A stretch of 64,000 nucleotides of DNA from Paralichthys olivaceus (lineage: Eukaryota; Chordata; Actinopteri; Pleuronectiformes; Paralichthyidae). Where the stretch lies: contig NC_091111.1 in the NCBI RefSeq assembly GCF_024713975.1, forward strand, positions 20,487,501 to 20,551,500, given 5' to 3'. Shown here in pieces: positions 1-14,692 of the stretch. The translations under genes and the position numbers were made by a program. A model generated the notes under the pieces. That model searched no databases, was not told the origin of the DNA, and saw only the letters and a list, made by a program, of their open reading frames with translations. Numbering within the stretch: position 1 is the first letter of the stretch; every line of letters starts with the position of its first letter.

Positions 1-548
1 ACACAAGAGCTTTGCTTCTGCGTCGTCTTTGTGCTAAGCTAAATAAAGCTAAGCAAAGCCGTCCTGACACACTGAGGGAATATCACAATCTCTGTGATGC
101 TTTCAAACGTGTTACTGAACAAAGTGACGTGAAAATGTAGTGGTTATTGTTAAGCTTCAATTTTTTACAGTAAAAAAACAGTTATAACTGTCACATATGA
201 AGCTTTTACAGTTTAGTGATGATTCTTAATGTTTGTAAAGAGGAAAATACACAAAAGATCCCGCAGCATTCCTGATTGAAGACATTTTCCACAATAAAAA
301 TATTTGATATGTTTCTAAATATTTAACAAAACAACCAAAGAATCACAAAATATTGGTTTCTGTTGTTTTTACAGCACAAGAGATTTTTTTGGCAAGTTGG
401 TTTGAGTTATTATGATCTCAATCTCATGGTTTCTAATTAATAACAATAATAATAATAAAGTAATCTGTTCACTACTGATATAATTAAACACAAACGTTCT
501 TTGGGTTCCTCGCTGATTCAACGCTTCACAGTATTTTAAAAATGTTAT
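1..548. other. 3' flank of plekhg3, no gene seen
   Basis: This AT-rich stretch follows the plekhg3 stop codon on the minus strand. It is presumably 3' UTR and flank. I found no canonical minus-strand AATAAA here, so the polyadenylation site may lie outside the window or use a variant signal. No open frame resembling a protein was found. Confidence 0.5.
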
Positions 549-3500
549 TCAGCTCAGACTCTGGAACTTTTCTCTCAGGTTCTTTACGATGCTCTGATTT
601 CCAACTTCCGTCTTCTGTCCCACATTTGTTTTCTGGGACTCTTCCTCCTGATTGGTGAGAAACACTGTTGTCTTGTCGAGGTCTTGAGGCCTCGCAGACT
701 CACTTTTACTTTTACCCTCCTCTCTCTGTTTGTATTCGTCAGATTCCTGATAGGCTCGGCAGCGGTCGATGACAGCCATGATGGAGATCTTCTCCCTGCT
801 AGTTGGTGAACGGATCTGAACGTAATTTTCTTCTTCTTCTTCTTTTGATGACGAGGCTGTCTCTTCGGACTCAGGCTCTGGAAGTTTCTCGATGACAGTG
901 ATCTTGTGTTCAGGGTCATTGGGTAACATGGTCTCAGCTGCGATAAAGTAACCGTCATACTCGGTGTCAGTCACCAGATCATTCAGCTTCTGCAGCTCAG
1001 ACATTTGAGCTCCGCTGAGTTGAGGGTCGAGCGAATTGGCTCGATGAAGCCGTTTGCTGCGTTCTCGCCGGCTGGTGTCCTGGCTGCGGCGAGTCTTGTA
1101 TGAAGGACCCTTGCCAGAAGCTCCTTCGGTGAAGGAGGGACTGGAGGAGCAGCTGGAGTGTCTCCTCACACCCCAGTCAAACATCTGCTCCGGGATCGAG
1201 TGACTCCGGTTGACAGGACTCTTCTGGTCGGAGTATTTGGAGCGGAGTTCTCGGACGTCAGGCCAGTTAAAGCCCTCGATGAGAGGAGGAGTCAGGTGGC
1301 TGCAGGAGGGAGCCGGACCACTGGAGACCAAACCTGAGCTGAGAATGGAGGTTGGAGGCTGGGTCTGGTCGGTGGGGCTCAGCTGTAGAGAAGGAGCCTT
1401 AAGCTGAGCAACCAGCGCCAGGGTCAGGTCCGATTTACCTGGAAAATATAAAACAATCAGTGTTTTAACATTTGATTTTTATTATAACCTGTTTAATCCT
1501 CTAATAAAACACTTGCAAGATTCTGTCATTCTTTAAAGCTGTCTTCACACATGAGCTCCAGGTAGAATCCAGAGAGACTTGTCTCCAGAGACTCGTCTCC
1601 AGAGTTCATGTTTCACAGCTGAACAACTCAGCAGCAGGTTTTCTGCTCAGACTCGTTCAGCATCAGATCCTCCTCGTTCTTCAGGTGAGAGGTGGAGCAG
1701 ACAGACAGGAAGTGATCATGTGATCATGTTTACATCACCTGACACCGTCGTCAGCTCTCATCACCACAAACTGTCTTCACGTCTTCGTCTGTGTCTTCTA
1801 CGTGTGTGTCAGCACTTTGTCACCAGAGACATTTGTTTGTGTTTCTTCGTGTTTGTGTCACGTGTTAGAAGCTCATCACCCCCCCACTCCCTCCCAGTGG
1901 ATCAGTGGAGGACGCTCTGCTGTGTCCTCACTTCTCCTGGACTTAGACTTTATACAGGAGTGAGGGAGGAGACAGACAAACTGAGTCTCACTCAGACATT
2001 TGAGTTCGTCCTCCAGAGAACTGAGGAGTTCAGGTCTGAAAGCATCTTAAGAGAAATCTAAACTGGAATCACTGTCCTGTGGCTGTTTGTATCCATCAAC
2101 AAGAGCAGGTTCAGTTCCTTCCTTATATATTACATTAAAAATAAAATCAGGTCACGTGAGCTTTGACCCTCGTCCACCGAAATCGAATCAGTTAATTTTT
2201 GAGTCTAAATGACAACTGCTAAAAATGTGAAGAAATTCCCTCAAGACAGACTTGAGATTTCTTGCTTGAGAGGACAAAAAACTGCGTCTCTGTTGCTAGG
2301 CGCCAGTGGTAAGGACGGGACAACCAGCCTTCGCAGTCATTGAGCACTCCCTCTGACAGAGGCGGCACCTGACATGGCCCACGGCTAACTTCTGAACGGT
2401 CCAGGTGTGGACTGATGAAACAGACACATATTTAATCTGACAATCATCTTTGTAAAAACATCTGTGATGTGGTCTGACACTCTGACAACGTACCTGAACC
2501 CTCCGTCTCCTCCACCACGCAGGGTAAACTCTTCTTGCTGATCAAGATGCCCTGACTTCGTTGTCGCATCACTGGTTGTGTCGTTTTGATTCGCTGGCTG
2601 TACTGGCGAGCCAGGTGGAGGACTTTGCTCTTCGTTTGGTCCATGTCGTTGCTTGAATCCTCACGGGGCCTTTCTGCCTCTGCGCTCAGTTGAGTGACCC
2701 GCAGAACCGGAGCCCTAGGGATGACGGCCTCTTCCCTGAAAACCTTCAGACTTCCTTTATGAGTCGTGTCTGAGGATTTTTGCTTGAGTGTTGAAGGGCT
2801 CATTAATTTTTCTGGGAAGGTGCTGAGGTCAGACACTTCACTCTCTCGCTCACAGGTCTTGTTCGGGATCTTTGTGATGCCGTCAGTTTCTCTGGAGTTT
2901 CTCGGAACATGGCAACCTCTGTTGTCGCTTTGAGATCTGGTGATCTTTTGCTCCATCGTCTGCCAGACCTTGATCATTTCAGATGAGGGTCTGAACTCCT
3001 CGTCCTCAGATGGAAACGTCTGCAGGCTCTGAGATCTGAGGCTTTCTTCTGAATCTGAGCTTCTCTGATCATACTTTAAAGAGTCCAAAGAGTCACTGGA
3101 AACCAAGTGACCGCTGGTGTCTGTGGGTAAAGTTGAGTGTAACTCCACTGATGATGGGTCAAGACTGGAGGATGTAGTCAAGGTGGAGGGATTCTTCTGG
3201 ACGTGGTTATCCTTCGGAATGCTGTCGAGGCGGCTAACCGAACTCCTGACAAGCCCAGTTGGGATGTATGTCAGACTCTCTCTGCGCTGAAGGCTGAAGG
3301 TGGCATCCTGGCTCTCGGCATTCTCATAGTAACTCTTGATTTTGCCGATGAGCAGCTGGTCCTGTTTGGACAGGATGGAGTCCCGCCTCCGTTGAATGCT
3401 TCTGTCAGCGTCAAAAAGGCTGTCGTCCTGAGGAGATAACTGAGTCAAATCTGTTGCTCCAAAGGTCTCCGCAGGATCAGAACAGACGCTGTTGAACCTT

Positions 3501-6500
3501 AAAGGTCGGTCGATGGGTTCTGCACTGAGACTGAGGCTGCTGCTGGTTCTGCTCGGTAACCGTGGAGAAGCACAGCCGAGGGTGCGGGCTTTGTCTGGAG
3601 CTGCGCTGCTTCGTTTGATGCTGTTGGTGAAGTGCTGAGCGATGGAGCTGGCTTTGTCCAGAACAGAAGATGGAAGAATACTGGTGGCTTCATCCTCTTT
3701 TTCTGACGACTCCTTGTCATCCTCCTCTTCTTCAGATGATTCCGCACTGCTCAAGGTTCTTGAATCTGAATCTGGCGTGGCAGACAGTGGTTCTTCTGTG
3801 GGGGCTGGATCTCCTTCAGGTTTCAGTTTTTCAGAACTTTGAGGAGACACTGAGATCGTAGGAGGCTCCAGATCCAAAAAGTCTGGTTCAGCATTTTCTG
3901 TCAGTCCAGATTCAGATGTCTTCTCCTGCAGCAGCTCATCTGTGGACGACTAAAATCCAAATAATAATTAGAAATGAAATACTGTCTAAAATATTTAAAT
4001 GCCAGCTGACGATTCAGAGACGAGTTTGTGCGGCTGGTTTAGTGAAGTTTTTTACAGATAAACTACAAAAAATAAAAAAAGTTGCAAATATTTTAAAAGC
4101 AAGTCCTGTGCTGATACTCACCTGCTCAGACGTCACTTCAGCTCCACCATCTTTTTCAGGAGGTTGTCCTTTTTCTTTGTTCAAGTCGAGTGATGAGACA
4201 TCGTTGCCGTCCTGCAACAAACAACTTTAATATCAGCTGATCAAAACAAAGTAAACATAAAAAACAACAAACAAAAGTGTGTCACTGTTTATTTAAAGGA
4301 TTAGTTCACAAGTTCTACTGTTTTATATATTTTAAACATGTTATAAGTTTTGAACTTTTCACCTTCTTTGTGTTAGGAGAAGAAACTTCAGACACAAATA
4401 AAACTTTATTCGTAGATTGATGCCATAGCGAAATGACGCTTTGATACAAAATCAGCTTCAAATGAAACAGCGTTTGAAACCAAACATACAAGTAAACAAA
4501 TAAACAAAACAAATGTGCTGCTCTTCAGAAATAAAGTTCTGCCATTCAGACATGTCACATCATTTCATCAGAACCCTTGCAGTATAGCTTAGCATAAAGA
4601 CTGGAAGCAGAGGGAAACTGTTAGCCTAGCTTAGCATAAAAACTGGAAGCAGAGGGAAATGGTTAGCCTGTTAGCTTAACATAAAGGTCAGATTCAGGTC
4701 CTGCTGACAGCAGAGCTGTACGATGTTTCACTCCAGGAGCTTTCTAACGCTCAGGTTCATGTTTATCTGTAGTTTGCGTTATAAGAACCTATAGAACCAT
4801 AAGAACCTTCAAAGCCTACAAATCCTTCCAAACCTAGAGAGACACTTCAGAATCTACAGAACATTCACAACCTCAAGAACCTACAGAAACATTATTCCCC
4901 ACAGAACCAACCTATAGAACCTTCAAAACCTAAAGAACCTTCATAATCCTCAGAATCTACAAAATCTTCCTAAACTACGGGACTTTCAAAACCTACAGAA
5001 ACATCAGAACCTTCTAAACCTACAGAACCATAAGACACTTCAGAACCTACAGAACTGACATAGCCTTAAGATCCATGTAAATCTACAGAACCTATAGACG
5101 TCCTACGTCTGACCTCTAAAGAACTCTGCTTCTTGACACAGTGAATCAGTTCATCTCCAGCTCCAGAACACCTGAAGAACTGGAGCTAGAACGGTTTCGT
5201 CATCACTGCCAGAGGGTCGTGATCCGTGTGGTACATGTGTTCCGGTGTTAGTTCCACATTGGTCGTTGAGCGGCTGTTAAATGTGACGTGTTAGGGCGTT
5301 GCCGTAAGGCGGCTCAATAAGGAAGACGACCAGGCTGGCGGCAGAAAGCCTCACCGTCACCGCGGTGGACGGACAATTCTGGAACCTATGGGGCCAGCAG
5401 TCGAAGGCGGCGAGTATGGAGCTGGTGAAGTCGTCTACCTGGTCGTCCTCCAGAAGGATCTCTTCCAGCTCGCTCTCCGCTGCCTGGTGAGGGTGCTGCA
5501 GAGACAAACTCCCCTCCTCCCCTTCCTTGCTGCAGATCAGCCGCTCCTCCCCCTCCCCCCTTGGCGGCCCAGCTGGTCCGTCCACCTCAGACTCGTCCTG
5601 ACCGGACGCCAGCGTGCTGCCACTGATGGTGGCCTGCAGAGGGCGTCTCTTAAACAGTGACCCCCACTCCCTGTCTGAGACCTGCAGGGGTCAGATGTCA
5701 ATCACTGCCCACAGAGGGTGCTACTGTGATGGTTTTAATATAAGTTATTTACAGTTTTTTCTGAATTGCTAAAAGACTTAACTCCTGTTGTGTGAATCAG
5801 TTGCTCAGTTGTCTAAACTCATTCACTGAATTGAGCATCATTTTGACAAAACCATAAACTATCTTCACTTAGTAAAACACTATCTGCAGATCTCAGTCCT
5901 TCCTTTTGCAAAACTCTAAACACATTCTCGTGCAATAAAACACAGTTGTCACTGTGATGCACTGATGTCACTGTGATGCATAACGGTAAAAACCAGCGGC
6001 AAAATATGAACACAAGTGAAACACATGAGTCATCCATTGAACACAACGATTCAAACTTGATCACACTTGTTTCTCATCATGTCATGACAACATGAAAACC
6101 AATATAAGTTCAGAGTGCAGCAGGTTGGTCCTGCAAGCTCATGACAACAACGGATCAGAGACACAGAGGACGAGTGTGTGTAAGAGGAGGTTTCCGTTGC
6201 CTGGAAAGGGGCAAAAAGAGCTGTGGCCTGACCCAGCCCAAAGACAGGATGAAGCTCAATGATCAACTGTGTAAAGTTCTTTATTGTGACCAATAAACAT
6301 TTCTCCATGAGCAACAGGCCTCGATCACTGTGTTTTCAATATTTTGTTGTAGTGTTTAATGACAGCGCAGCAGTTTTTCTATTTTGACTGATTCGTCTGA
6401 CAACATTGTTTGGTTTTGAGCACATGTGAAACTATTTTGAGGCGATGGTGTGGTTTTGCAAAAATAATCAGAGGTTTTGTGAGAGTAGTTTGAGAAAAGA

Positions 6501-9500
6501 GTTTTGTGTTTAGAATTCTGAGAAAAGGACAGGAGGATTCAAAAAACGTGTTTCAACAAGTGTAAAAAACTGTAATAGGTTTAAAATAATATTCAGTGTC
6601 TGAACGATGTCTTAATCACAGACTGGTTAGAAGAACAGAGAAAAGTATAAAGCTCACCTGAAAGATGTCTGAGGTCAGCAGCAGCAGCATCAGAAGAAGA
6701 AGAAGAAAGAAGTGTTTAGGTTCAAACAGATAAAAATGTTTTGTTGACATAACAAATGATCATGTGAGCTTCTGATTCATGTGGTAAGTAGTGAAATTAA
6801 ATTGATGTAAAAAATAACAAGAGATTTGTGAAACAATCAGTTGACTGACAAACAAACAAACCTCTGACGACTGATTTTAGGACTTGATTGTTCGGTTCTG
6901 AAGAAGAAAGAAAAGTGTTCAGTCAAACATTAGCAGAACATGAAAACGCTGAAGAAAGTGTGTGTGCCACCAGACTCACGTCCCCGTCCAGCGTCTTTAC
7001 ACTGAGAGGACGCAGCTTTCTTGCGACGCTCAGGGCTGTAACGATACCTGGGAGGATCTGCAGGTGACAATGACAGGAAGTGAAGAGGAACTCAGAGTTT
7101 ATGATCTTAACATGTTGTTCTCAACCAGTCCAACACAAACAACAACAAACATAATGATAACAAAATAATAATTATTAACTTATTTCCACCTCCAGCAGGT
7201 TCAGATCCACAAGATGAATCTGATGCTCTGCCTGTACGTCGCGTACACTGGTCATGTGATGTAAACAGTGTTGTTGTTTACAGATGTTTTTGACAGATGT
7301 TTGATGTTGTTGTCAGATGTTTAATGTTGTTGACAGATGTTTAGTGTTGTTTACAGATGTTTAGTGTGGTTGACAGGTGTTGTTTACAGATGTTTAGTGA
7401 TGTTGACAGATGTTGTTGACAGATGTTTAGTGATGTTGACGGATGTTGTTTACAGATGTTAAGTGTTGTTGACAGATGTTTAGTGTTGTTTACAGATGTT
7501 TAGTGTGGTTGACAGGTGTTGTTTACAGATGTTTAATGTTGTTTGAAGATAAGGGTAAGGGTTAACCCTGCTGTTATATTTTATGAACAAACAGAATTAA
7601 AACAGGTCAATAAAATATTTTGAGACGTTTTATGATGTTGATAACATTATTTTTTACTCACAGATGGAATCCATTTCCAAGATGGCGTCTTTAGCCTGAA
7701 ACGAAGCAGACGATAAACATGAGATGTGTTTCCAGAACTAACCCTTGCAGATGTTTGTGAGCTGCTCGTGTCGTCGCTAACCTTCTGTGGGATGATGGCG
7801 TGATGGTTTTCCAGAATGATGCGTTTGATGTGATGAGCCCACAGCTTCTTCTCCTCCACCGTCTTCGCCTGCAAACAACAACAACACAAATGGCCAAACA
7901 CATCACAACTAACGCAGGAACTTAGAATATTTAGTTTGGTCTGTTTCTATAGTTTAACACATTTTCTGAAAACTATATAATATAAAAAATAATCGAGTAT
8001 ATCAATTTGGGTTAGGGTTAGTAATAAGTAATAGTAATAAGGAGACGACCAATGTGTCTGAAGATAAACAAATACTCAAATATACGAAATAAACATATAA
8101 AAACATAATCATGAATTTAAAATAAAGTTTCTCTTATCAAACACTTTATTTCCTCGACTAATGCTTTTATAGATTTCATATCAGTTTTTTTCTGATCTGA
8201 TTAATATCGAATATTCAATCAATACTTTGTCTATTTAACAACTTTATTTCATGTTTTATAACATTTTCTACCTCCATCAAATAAAATTCATCGTACATGT
8301 GTGTCGACTATACACATTATAAAAAAATTATTCATATACATACATACATTATATATGTATGTATAGCATATATGGTGAATAATACACAGCTAAATAAATG
8401 AAGGGAACACTTCAAACATCAGATCTCAACGATTCAAGTGTAAAATCTTTACTGATGAACATTGTAGAATTAGTTGAGAACAAATTGACGTAACAATGAT
8501 CAGAGGAAACTAAAACCATCAACCCAGTGAGGGGATTCAAACCTGAACATCCCAGTAACAAACTGAAACCACAGGCTGATCCAACATGTGACTCAGTGGG
8601 TGTGGCCTCCTGGTGCCTGGATGTTCTCCTGACAATGACATGATGCTCCTGATGAGTCGGAGGATGGAGTCCTGGGGATCTCCTCTCAGACCTGGATCAT
8701 CACTGAGCTCCTGGACAGTCTGTGGACGGACTTGGTGGCGTCAGATACATCACTTCCCATAGGTGCTCAACTGGATTTAGGTCAGAGGAACGGGAGGGTC
8801 AGTCAATGCCTTTGTCATCCAGGACCAGGAGGAACCCAAGGTCCACTTCACCAAGAGGAACCCAGGAGGAACCCGGGGTCACCTACACCAGCGTAAGGTC
8901 TGACAGTCGCTCTGAGGATTTCATCCTGGTACTTAGCAGCAGTCAGGGAACCGTTGGCTGTGACATGGAGGTCTGCGTGACCTTCTAAGGATCTGCCTCC
9001 ACAGACCATCACTGACCCTCCACCAAACTGGTCATAGATGATGTTACAGCAGCGTCACGTTCACCACAGCTTCTCCAGATCCTTTCACATCTGTCACATG
9101 TGTTCAGTGTGAACCTGCTCATCTGTGAGGAGAACGAGGCTCCAGTGGTGAACCTGCTGGTCCTGGTGTTCTCAGGTGAATGGAGCTGCTCAGTGCTGGA
9201 CTGTGAGCTAAGGTCCCACTAGAGGACGTCATGTCTCCTCATGTAGTCTGTTTCTGACAGTTTGGTCAGAAACACACCAGTACCCTGCTGGAGGTCATTT
9301 TGTAGAGCAGTGCTCCTCCTGTTCCTCCTCACAAGGAGCAGATACCTGCTGCTAGGTTGATGCTCTTCTACTGTCCAGCTCTCCTGGTGTCTCCTGGGTG
9401 TAATGTACCCTGGTGTATCGTCTCCTGGTGTCTCCTGGTTTAACATCTCCTGGTGTCTCCTCCAGGCTCTGGAGACTGTGCTGGAGACACAAACCTTCTT

Positions 9501-12500
9501 GTGACCACAAGTATGGATGTGTCCTCCTGGAGGAGCTGGACTACCTGTGCACCCTGATGGTGCTGCAGGTAGCGCCTCAAGTAGTGACAAGGACTCGAGA
9601 AGGACATAGAACTAGAATGAGTCAGGAAGGACCAGGAGAGAGCAGCTGTCTGTGGACACCACATTAAAAACATTCCCTGTCTGATGACCTTGTTACTTTG
9701 ATTTGCATTAAAGCAGAGAAACTGATTCACAATCACTTGTTCTTCTAAATGGACACATTGATCTGAAGTTTAACTTTAAACTGGACATTAAGGTTCCCTC
9801 ACTTTACTGAGCTGTGTATCTGTCACACACAAAAAAAATGCTGTGGTGTGTGAGATGTCGGGGGTTGACCTGGACGGTGTGTGGTTGTTTGGGATGTTTG
9901 TAATGAGTGACGCTGAAGCTCAGAGAATCTTTGGCGTTTTCGATCAACATCAGAGTGGAACACTGAAACAGAGCGAGAGAGAGAAAACAGCGTCAGCTTC
10001 AATTGTACAAAGACTCAAAAAAAATCATGAGTTGTAGTGTTCCTCACTGAGATGTGCGTTTTATAGACGTAGTGTTCTCCGCGGCGTTTGGTGATGAGCA
10101 GCACGCGATCAAACAAGAACAGCGTTCTCTCGTTCTTGGCTCGATGAACTTTGAAGGTTCCCTCCAAAACCAGTTCTCCGTACGTGGTGAGGTCAGGACC
10201 TTTCCAGTTCAACAGCAGAGACTGAACCTCCTGAACGAATACACAAACACACCTTTTATCTGGGCTTTTACTTTGTACAGTGATTTCCTGATAGCACAGC
10301 GCCACCTGGAGGGACATCAACAACTAATCAACTTCCATCGTAAAACTGCTGCTTTAAGACGTCACCTCAGAGCCGTTCATCAAATATATGTGTTAAACCA
10401 ATCATCTGATTCACCTGCAGCCTGACAGCATGTTCATGTTTCCTCTTCATGTCATTGATGTACCAGGCCACGCCCGTCATCGTGTAGATCGCCTCCTCCA
10501 CCACCTCATACCCCTCCTCCTCAGGGTCAAAGTGCTTCGCTATCTCCTAAACAACAACAACATCCAACAGAATCAGTCAGACAGAACACACTTCTGTGAT
10601 CCGCTCCTGAATGTGCTGGAACAATGTTTGGCTGCTTGAACGCTCAGTCTGAGACACGACAGAGGACATTACATCACCTCTGTACAATGATCTCAGATCT
10701 GCTGCTTTACACACTGCAGGTGTGAAGGGTTCTTACCTGGAGCAGCAGGTGGTATTTCAGGATCCTCTGAACAGGTTTGAGTAGATAAGAACCCAAAGGT
10801 AGCGAACGCTTCAACTGTGCCTGACGCTCCCGAAAAAACTTTGCCAGAGATTTAATCCTCATGCAATCAGTGAGTGCTGCCACAGAACTGCAACAGATGT
10901 GAACATGTGTGAACATGTGTGAACAAGTGTGAACATGTGTGAACATGTGTGAACAGGTGTGAACAGGTGTGAACATGTGTGAACAGGTGTGAACAGGTGT
11001 GAACAGGTGTGAAAAGGGTCTGTACTACGAAGCTGGTTCAACATATCCGGCTGAACTTAACCTAACAAACACAGTCAGGCTAAGTGGTCACATGACGCTG
11101 GTTATCAACTCCTTTTCTTTTAGATATGAGTGTGTGCACATGAAAGGGGCGGAGTTTACTGCATATGACCAATCACAGACGGTTTGACTGACAGCAGAGC
11201 TGAAGATCAAACTGTTGAATAATAAAAATCAGAGGAGAACAAACATCCAGAATAAAAGAAACAGTTCCAGCTGCTAAACACAGAAGAACAGCTGGTGACA
11301 CATCTGGGATTGTGCCCAAGTGTAAGTTACAGCGCCCCCTGGGGACATTTGGTAAAAATATATAACGTGACCATGTGGTCAGTGGGCGGAGCTTCTATAC
11401 TGTTTGATCTCTTATCTCCAACTTTACCTGGAGCAGGTCAGCTGCTCAAGATAAGTTACCATGGTAATTTACCCCGAGAACATGTGAACGAGCTTCGTAG
11501 GACGGAAAACTTAACCTGAAGTTAAGTGATAACTACAAACCCTGCTTCATGGGACAGAGCTCAGGTAGAAACAGGTGTGAACAAACCTCTGTAAAACAAC
11601 ATGAGGAAGTGTGTAGTCAGAACTCACTTGGGGTAGTTGGTGCAGTACTGAGTGTAGATCTCAAAGTACTCGCTCTGAAACAAACAGGAAACAGTAAAGT
11701 CCAGTTTCAAGTTCAGATTCTGATTCAGATTCAGATTCATTCTCTCACCTTCATGACGAAGCAGCGAGCGACCCTGACGGGGTCGTTGTCACACAGGTCG
11801 AGAGCCTGAAGCAGCTCACTGTGAACAATAAACACGTCACCATGACGACACTACAACAAGCCCCACTTCTGAACAAAATGAATCTTTAATTTGTTCTGAA
11901 ATTCTGAATCAGTTTGATAAAATCAGTTCACAATGAAACAAACACAGCATTTAGTCACAATGGAGCTTTTGATCGGATCACATGATCTTCAGCAGGTGAA
12001 GTAACCATGGCAACATTTTCACATTGGAAGTGGTAACCAGTGAAGGGAGCGGAGGAGTGGTGTAGTGTGAGGAAACATCATCGATCCAATAACCACAGAT
12101 GAAGATCATGTGATCAGTTTTCACTTCAATGAAAGAAACAGTGAGAGAAAACTCTGACACGTAATGGATCCACCTGTCCAGCAGGTGGAGCCAGTGTGCT
12201 TCATGCCGCTGACCAAATAAAAACATGTGTCTGTGTGCGTGTCCACAGCAAAACACTCCACACGGGTTACGCCGGTCCGACAAACAAACTCACCCTCTGA
12301 AACGAACCAGCAAGCGCTAACCCTGAGGAAACGTTACAACACACGAGACTCAGGTCAAAGGTCAGAGGTCACATCACTTCTTCTCAACATATTTCAGTTT
12401 GTCACCTGTTGAACTCGTAAATGTCCTCGATGTTTCCAAACAGAGAGCAAACCTGCTCAGGACGAATCGACAAATCAGAGCAGTCGATGATGTGAGCCAG

Positions 12501-13808
12501 GTAATCCTAAAGAGACGACATCAAGATGAAAGCGTAAATGTTTTACAGAGTAAATGTTTTACAGCGTAAATGTTTTACAGAGTAAATGTTTTACAGAGTA
12601 AATGTGATCTTTATTTATTGATGATATTGATTTAGAATTGACAGATGAGTTTGTGAGCAGGTTCCTTTCTGTGTATAATTTATTGATTATTTATTGTTTT
12701 GGGATCGTCCAGGTTCTCGCTCTGATCCTCGTCGTTACATCAGCAGCTCATCCAGGTCTTAACCAGGTGATTATCACCATGACGACGGCGGCGACTGATC
12801 TCAGCTGAAACCTGCTCATTGTCACGTGTCGTGTCCCTGTCTGACCTGCAGGGGGGGCGTCGTCCAGGAACATCCTGTGGACTTTAACTTTATAGTAGAA
12901 GTAGCAGCACACGTCAGAAATTTTTATATAAAATATATATAAATATGTAAATATAATAGTTATATGCGTATAAAAAAAAGATATAACATATATTATTATT
13001 AATATAAATTTAATATAAACAGAGCTGATGATGTCACCTCTACGATCATGCGCAGGTCTCTGACATACATCCTCTCGGTCTCGATGATCTCCATGATGAC
13101 CCGGTCTAGGTAGGTAGGTTTAGGGTTCGGTGTCATGCTGCCGGTCATGAACGGCGACGTCTGCTGCCGGCCCCTTGAGGCCCGACTCGCCGGCAACTCT
13201 TTGTTGTTGTTGTTGTTGTGGGTGAGGCCAAGGCTCCACCCCTTACTGTGGCAGGGTGGGCATGACCCCTCGTCACTGTGTCCTGCGGGGCTCAGGTCTG
13301 GGTTGATGTGGGGGGTTTGGATGGACGGCGGCGGTGCAAGGATGTCGTCTCTGGATCCTGAGGACAGTGTGGAGATCAGGCTCGCAGGGCAAGGGTCCGA
13401 CAATGGCAGGTCAGAGTCAGAGGGCGGGGCTACCGGCGCGTGCTCATTACTGCTACTGGAGGCGGTGGAGAGGCGGGGCGACTCTGAGGGGAGAGGTGTG
13501 ATTGACAGAACTGATCAGGATCTCAAAGATTTTTCACACTTTCAAAATAAAAGTTAAGTTATGAGGGAGTGGGAGGAGTTAGTGTCAGTGAGGAGACAGG
13601 ATGTGACATCACAGCAAGAGAATGTGACATCACACACAAGTCGGAAACGTGACGAGGAAACAGCTGGTGACACGGAACGCTGAAATTTCAAGTCTGAATA
13701 TCAGACATGCAAGTTTTCTGTGACGCAGCATTATGTAACAGTTTAAGTCAGCTGGTTTCCATGGTGATTAAGAGTGTGGTCATGTGACCTGAGATTATCT
13801 TTGAGTGA

Positions 13809-13853
<45 letters not shown>

Positions 13854-14659
13854 CAGCTTGTCATTTTGTTTTCTTTAACCAACTAAAACCACTAAGAAAC
13901 TATACTACCCATCAGCCTCAGGGGCTGTTGCTATGGAGACACAGAGCGAGCAGAGAACAAACAACCTTTATTTACAACTAACGTCCGCACAAGATCACAA
14001 GCTGCTGCTTCATCTGCAACAAACAATAACACAACATCACAACTACAGACTCAGTGTCCGTCTGACATGTCACATTAAAACCAGACAACGTCAGAGGAAA
14101 CAGTCTGACCTGATCGTTTGTTCCTTCCTTCCACCTCCTCCTGTCTGCAGAGACCAGGACCAGGTCCGATCAGGACACAGACTCTACATGCAGCTCCACC
14201 AGCACAGGGCGGGACGTAATCCAATTAGAATGAGCGTGAGGAGCAGGGGGAGGGTGACGCCACCTGCTGGACATTCACTGACCTCTGACCTCACACAACA
14301 GATAATGATGTGTTCACTGTCACATCAACTGTTTCTGTCCGTTATTTAAAAATAAACAACTCATTCTGAAGCGACACTGACGTGTGTGTGTGTGTGTGTG
14401 TTTTATGACTGTGATCAGTGATGAAGTCACACTGAGACAAAACTGACACACACTTCTATTGTCCTGGTGTGTGTTTGTGATGGTGTGTGTTGTGTGTGTG
14501 TGTGTGTGTGTGTGTTTGTTTTTGTGATGGTGTGTGTGTGTGTGTGTGTGTTCGTGATGGTGTGTGTTGTGTGTGTGTGTGTATGTGATGGTGCGTGTGT
14601 GAGATGGTGTGTGTTGTGTGTGTTTGTTTGTGTGAGATGGTGTGCGTGGGTGTGAGATG

Positions 14660-14692
<33 letters not shown>

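Noticed and set aside
1579-2061. 160-codon plus-strand frame
   Set aside because: It lies in a plekhg3 intron and its reverse, with no conserved domain, splice context or codon pattern.
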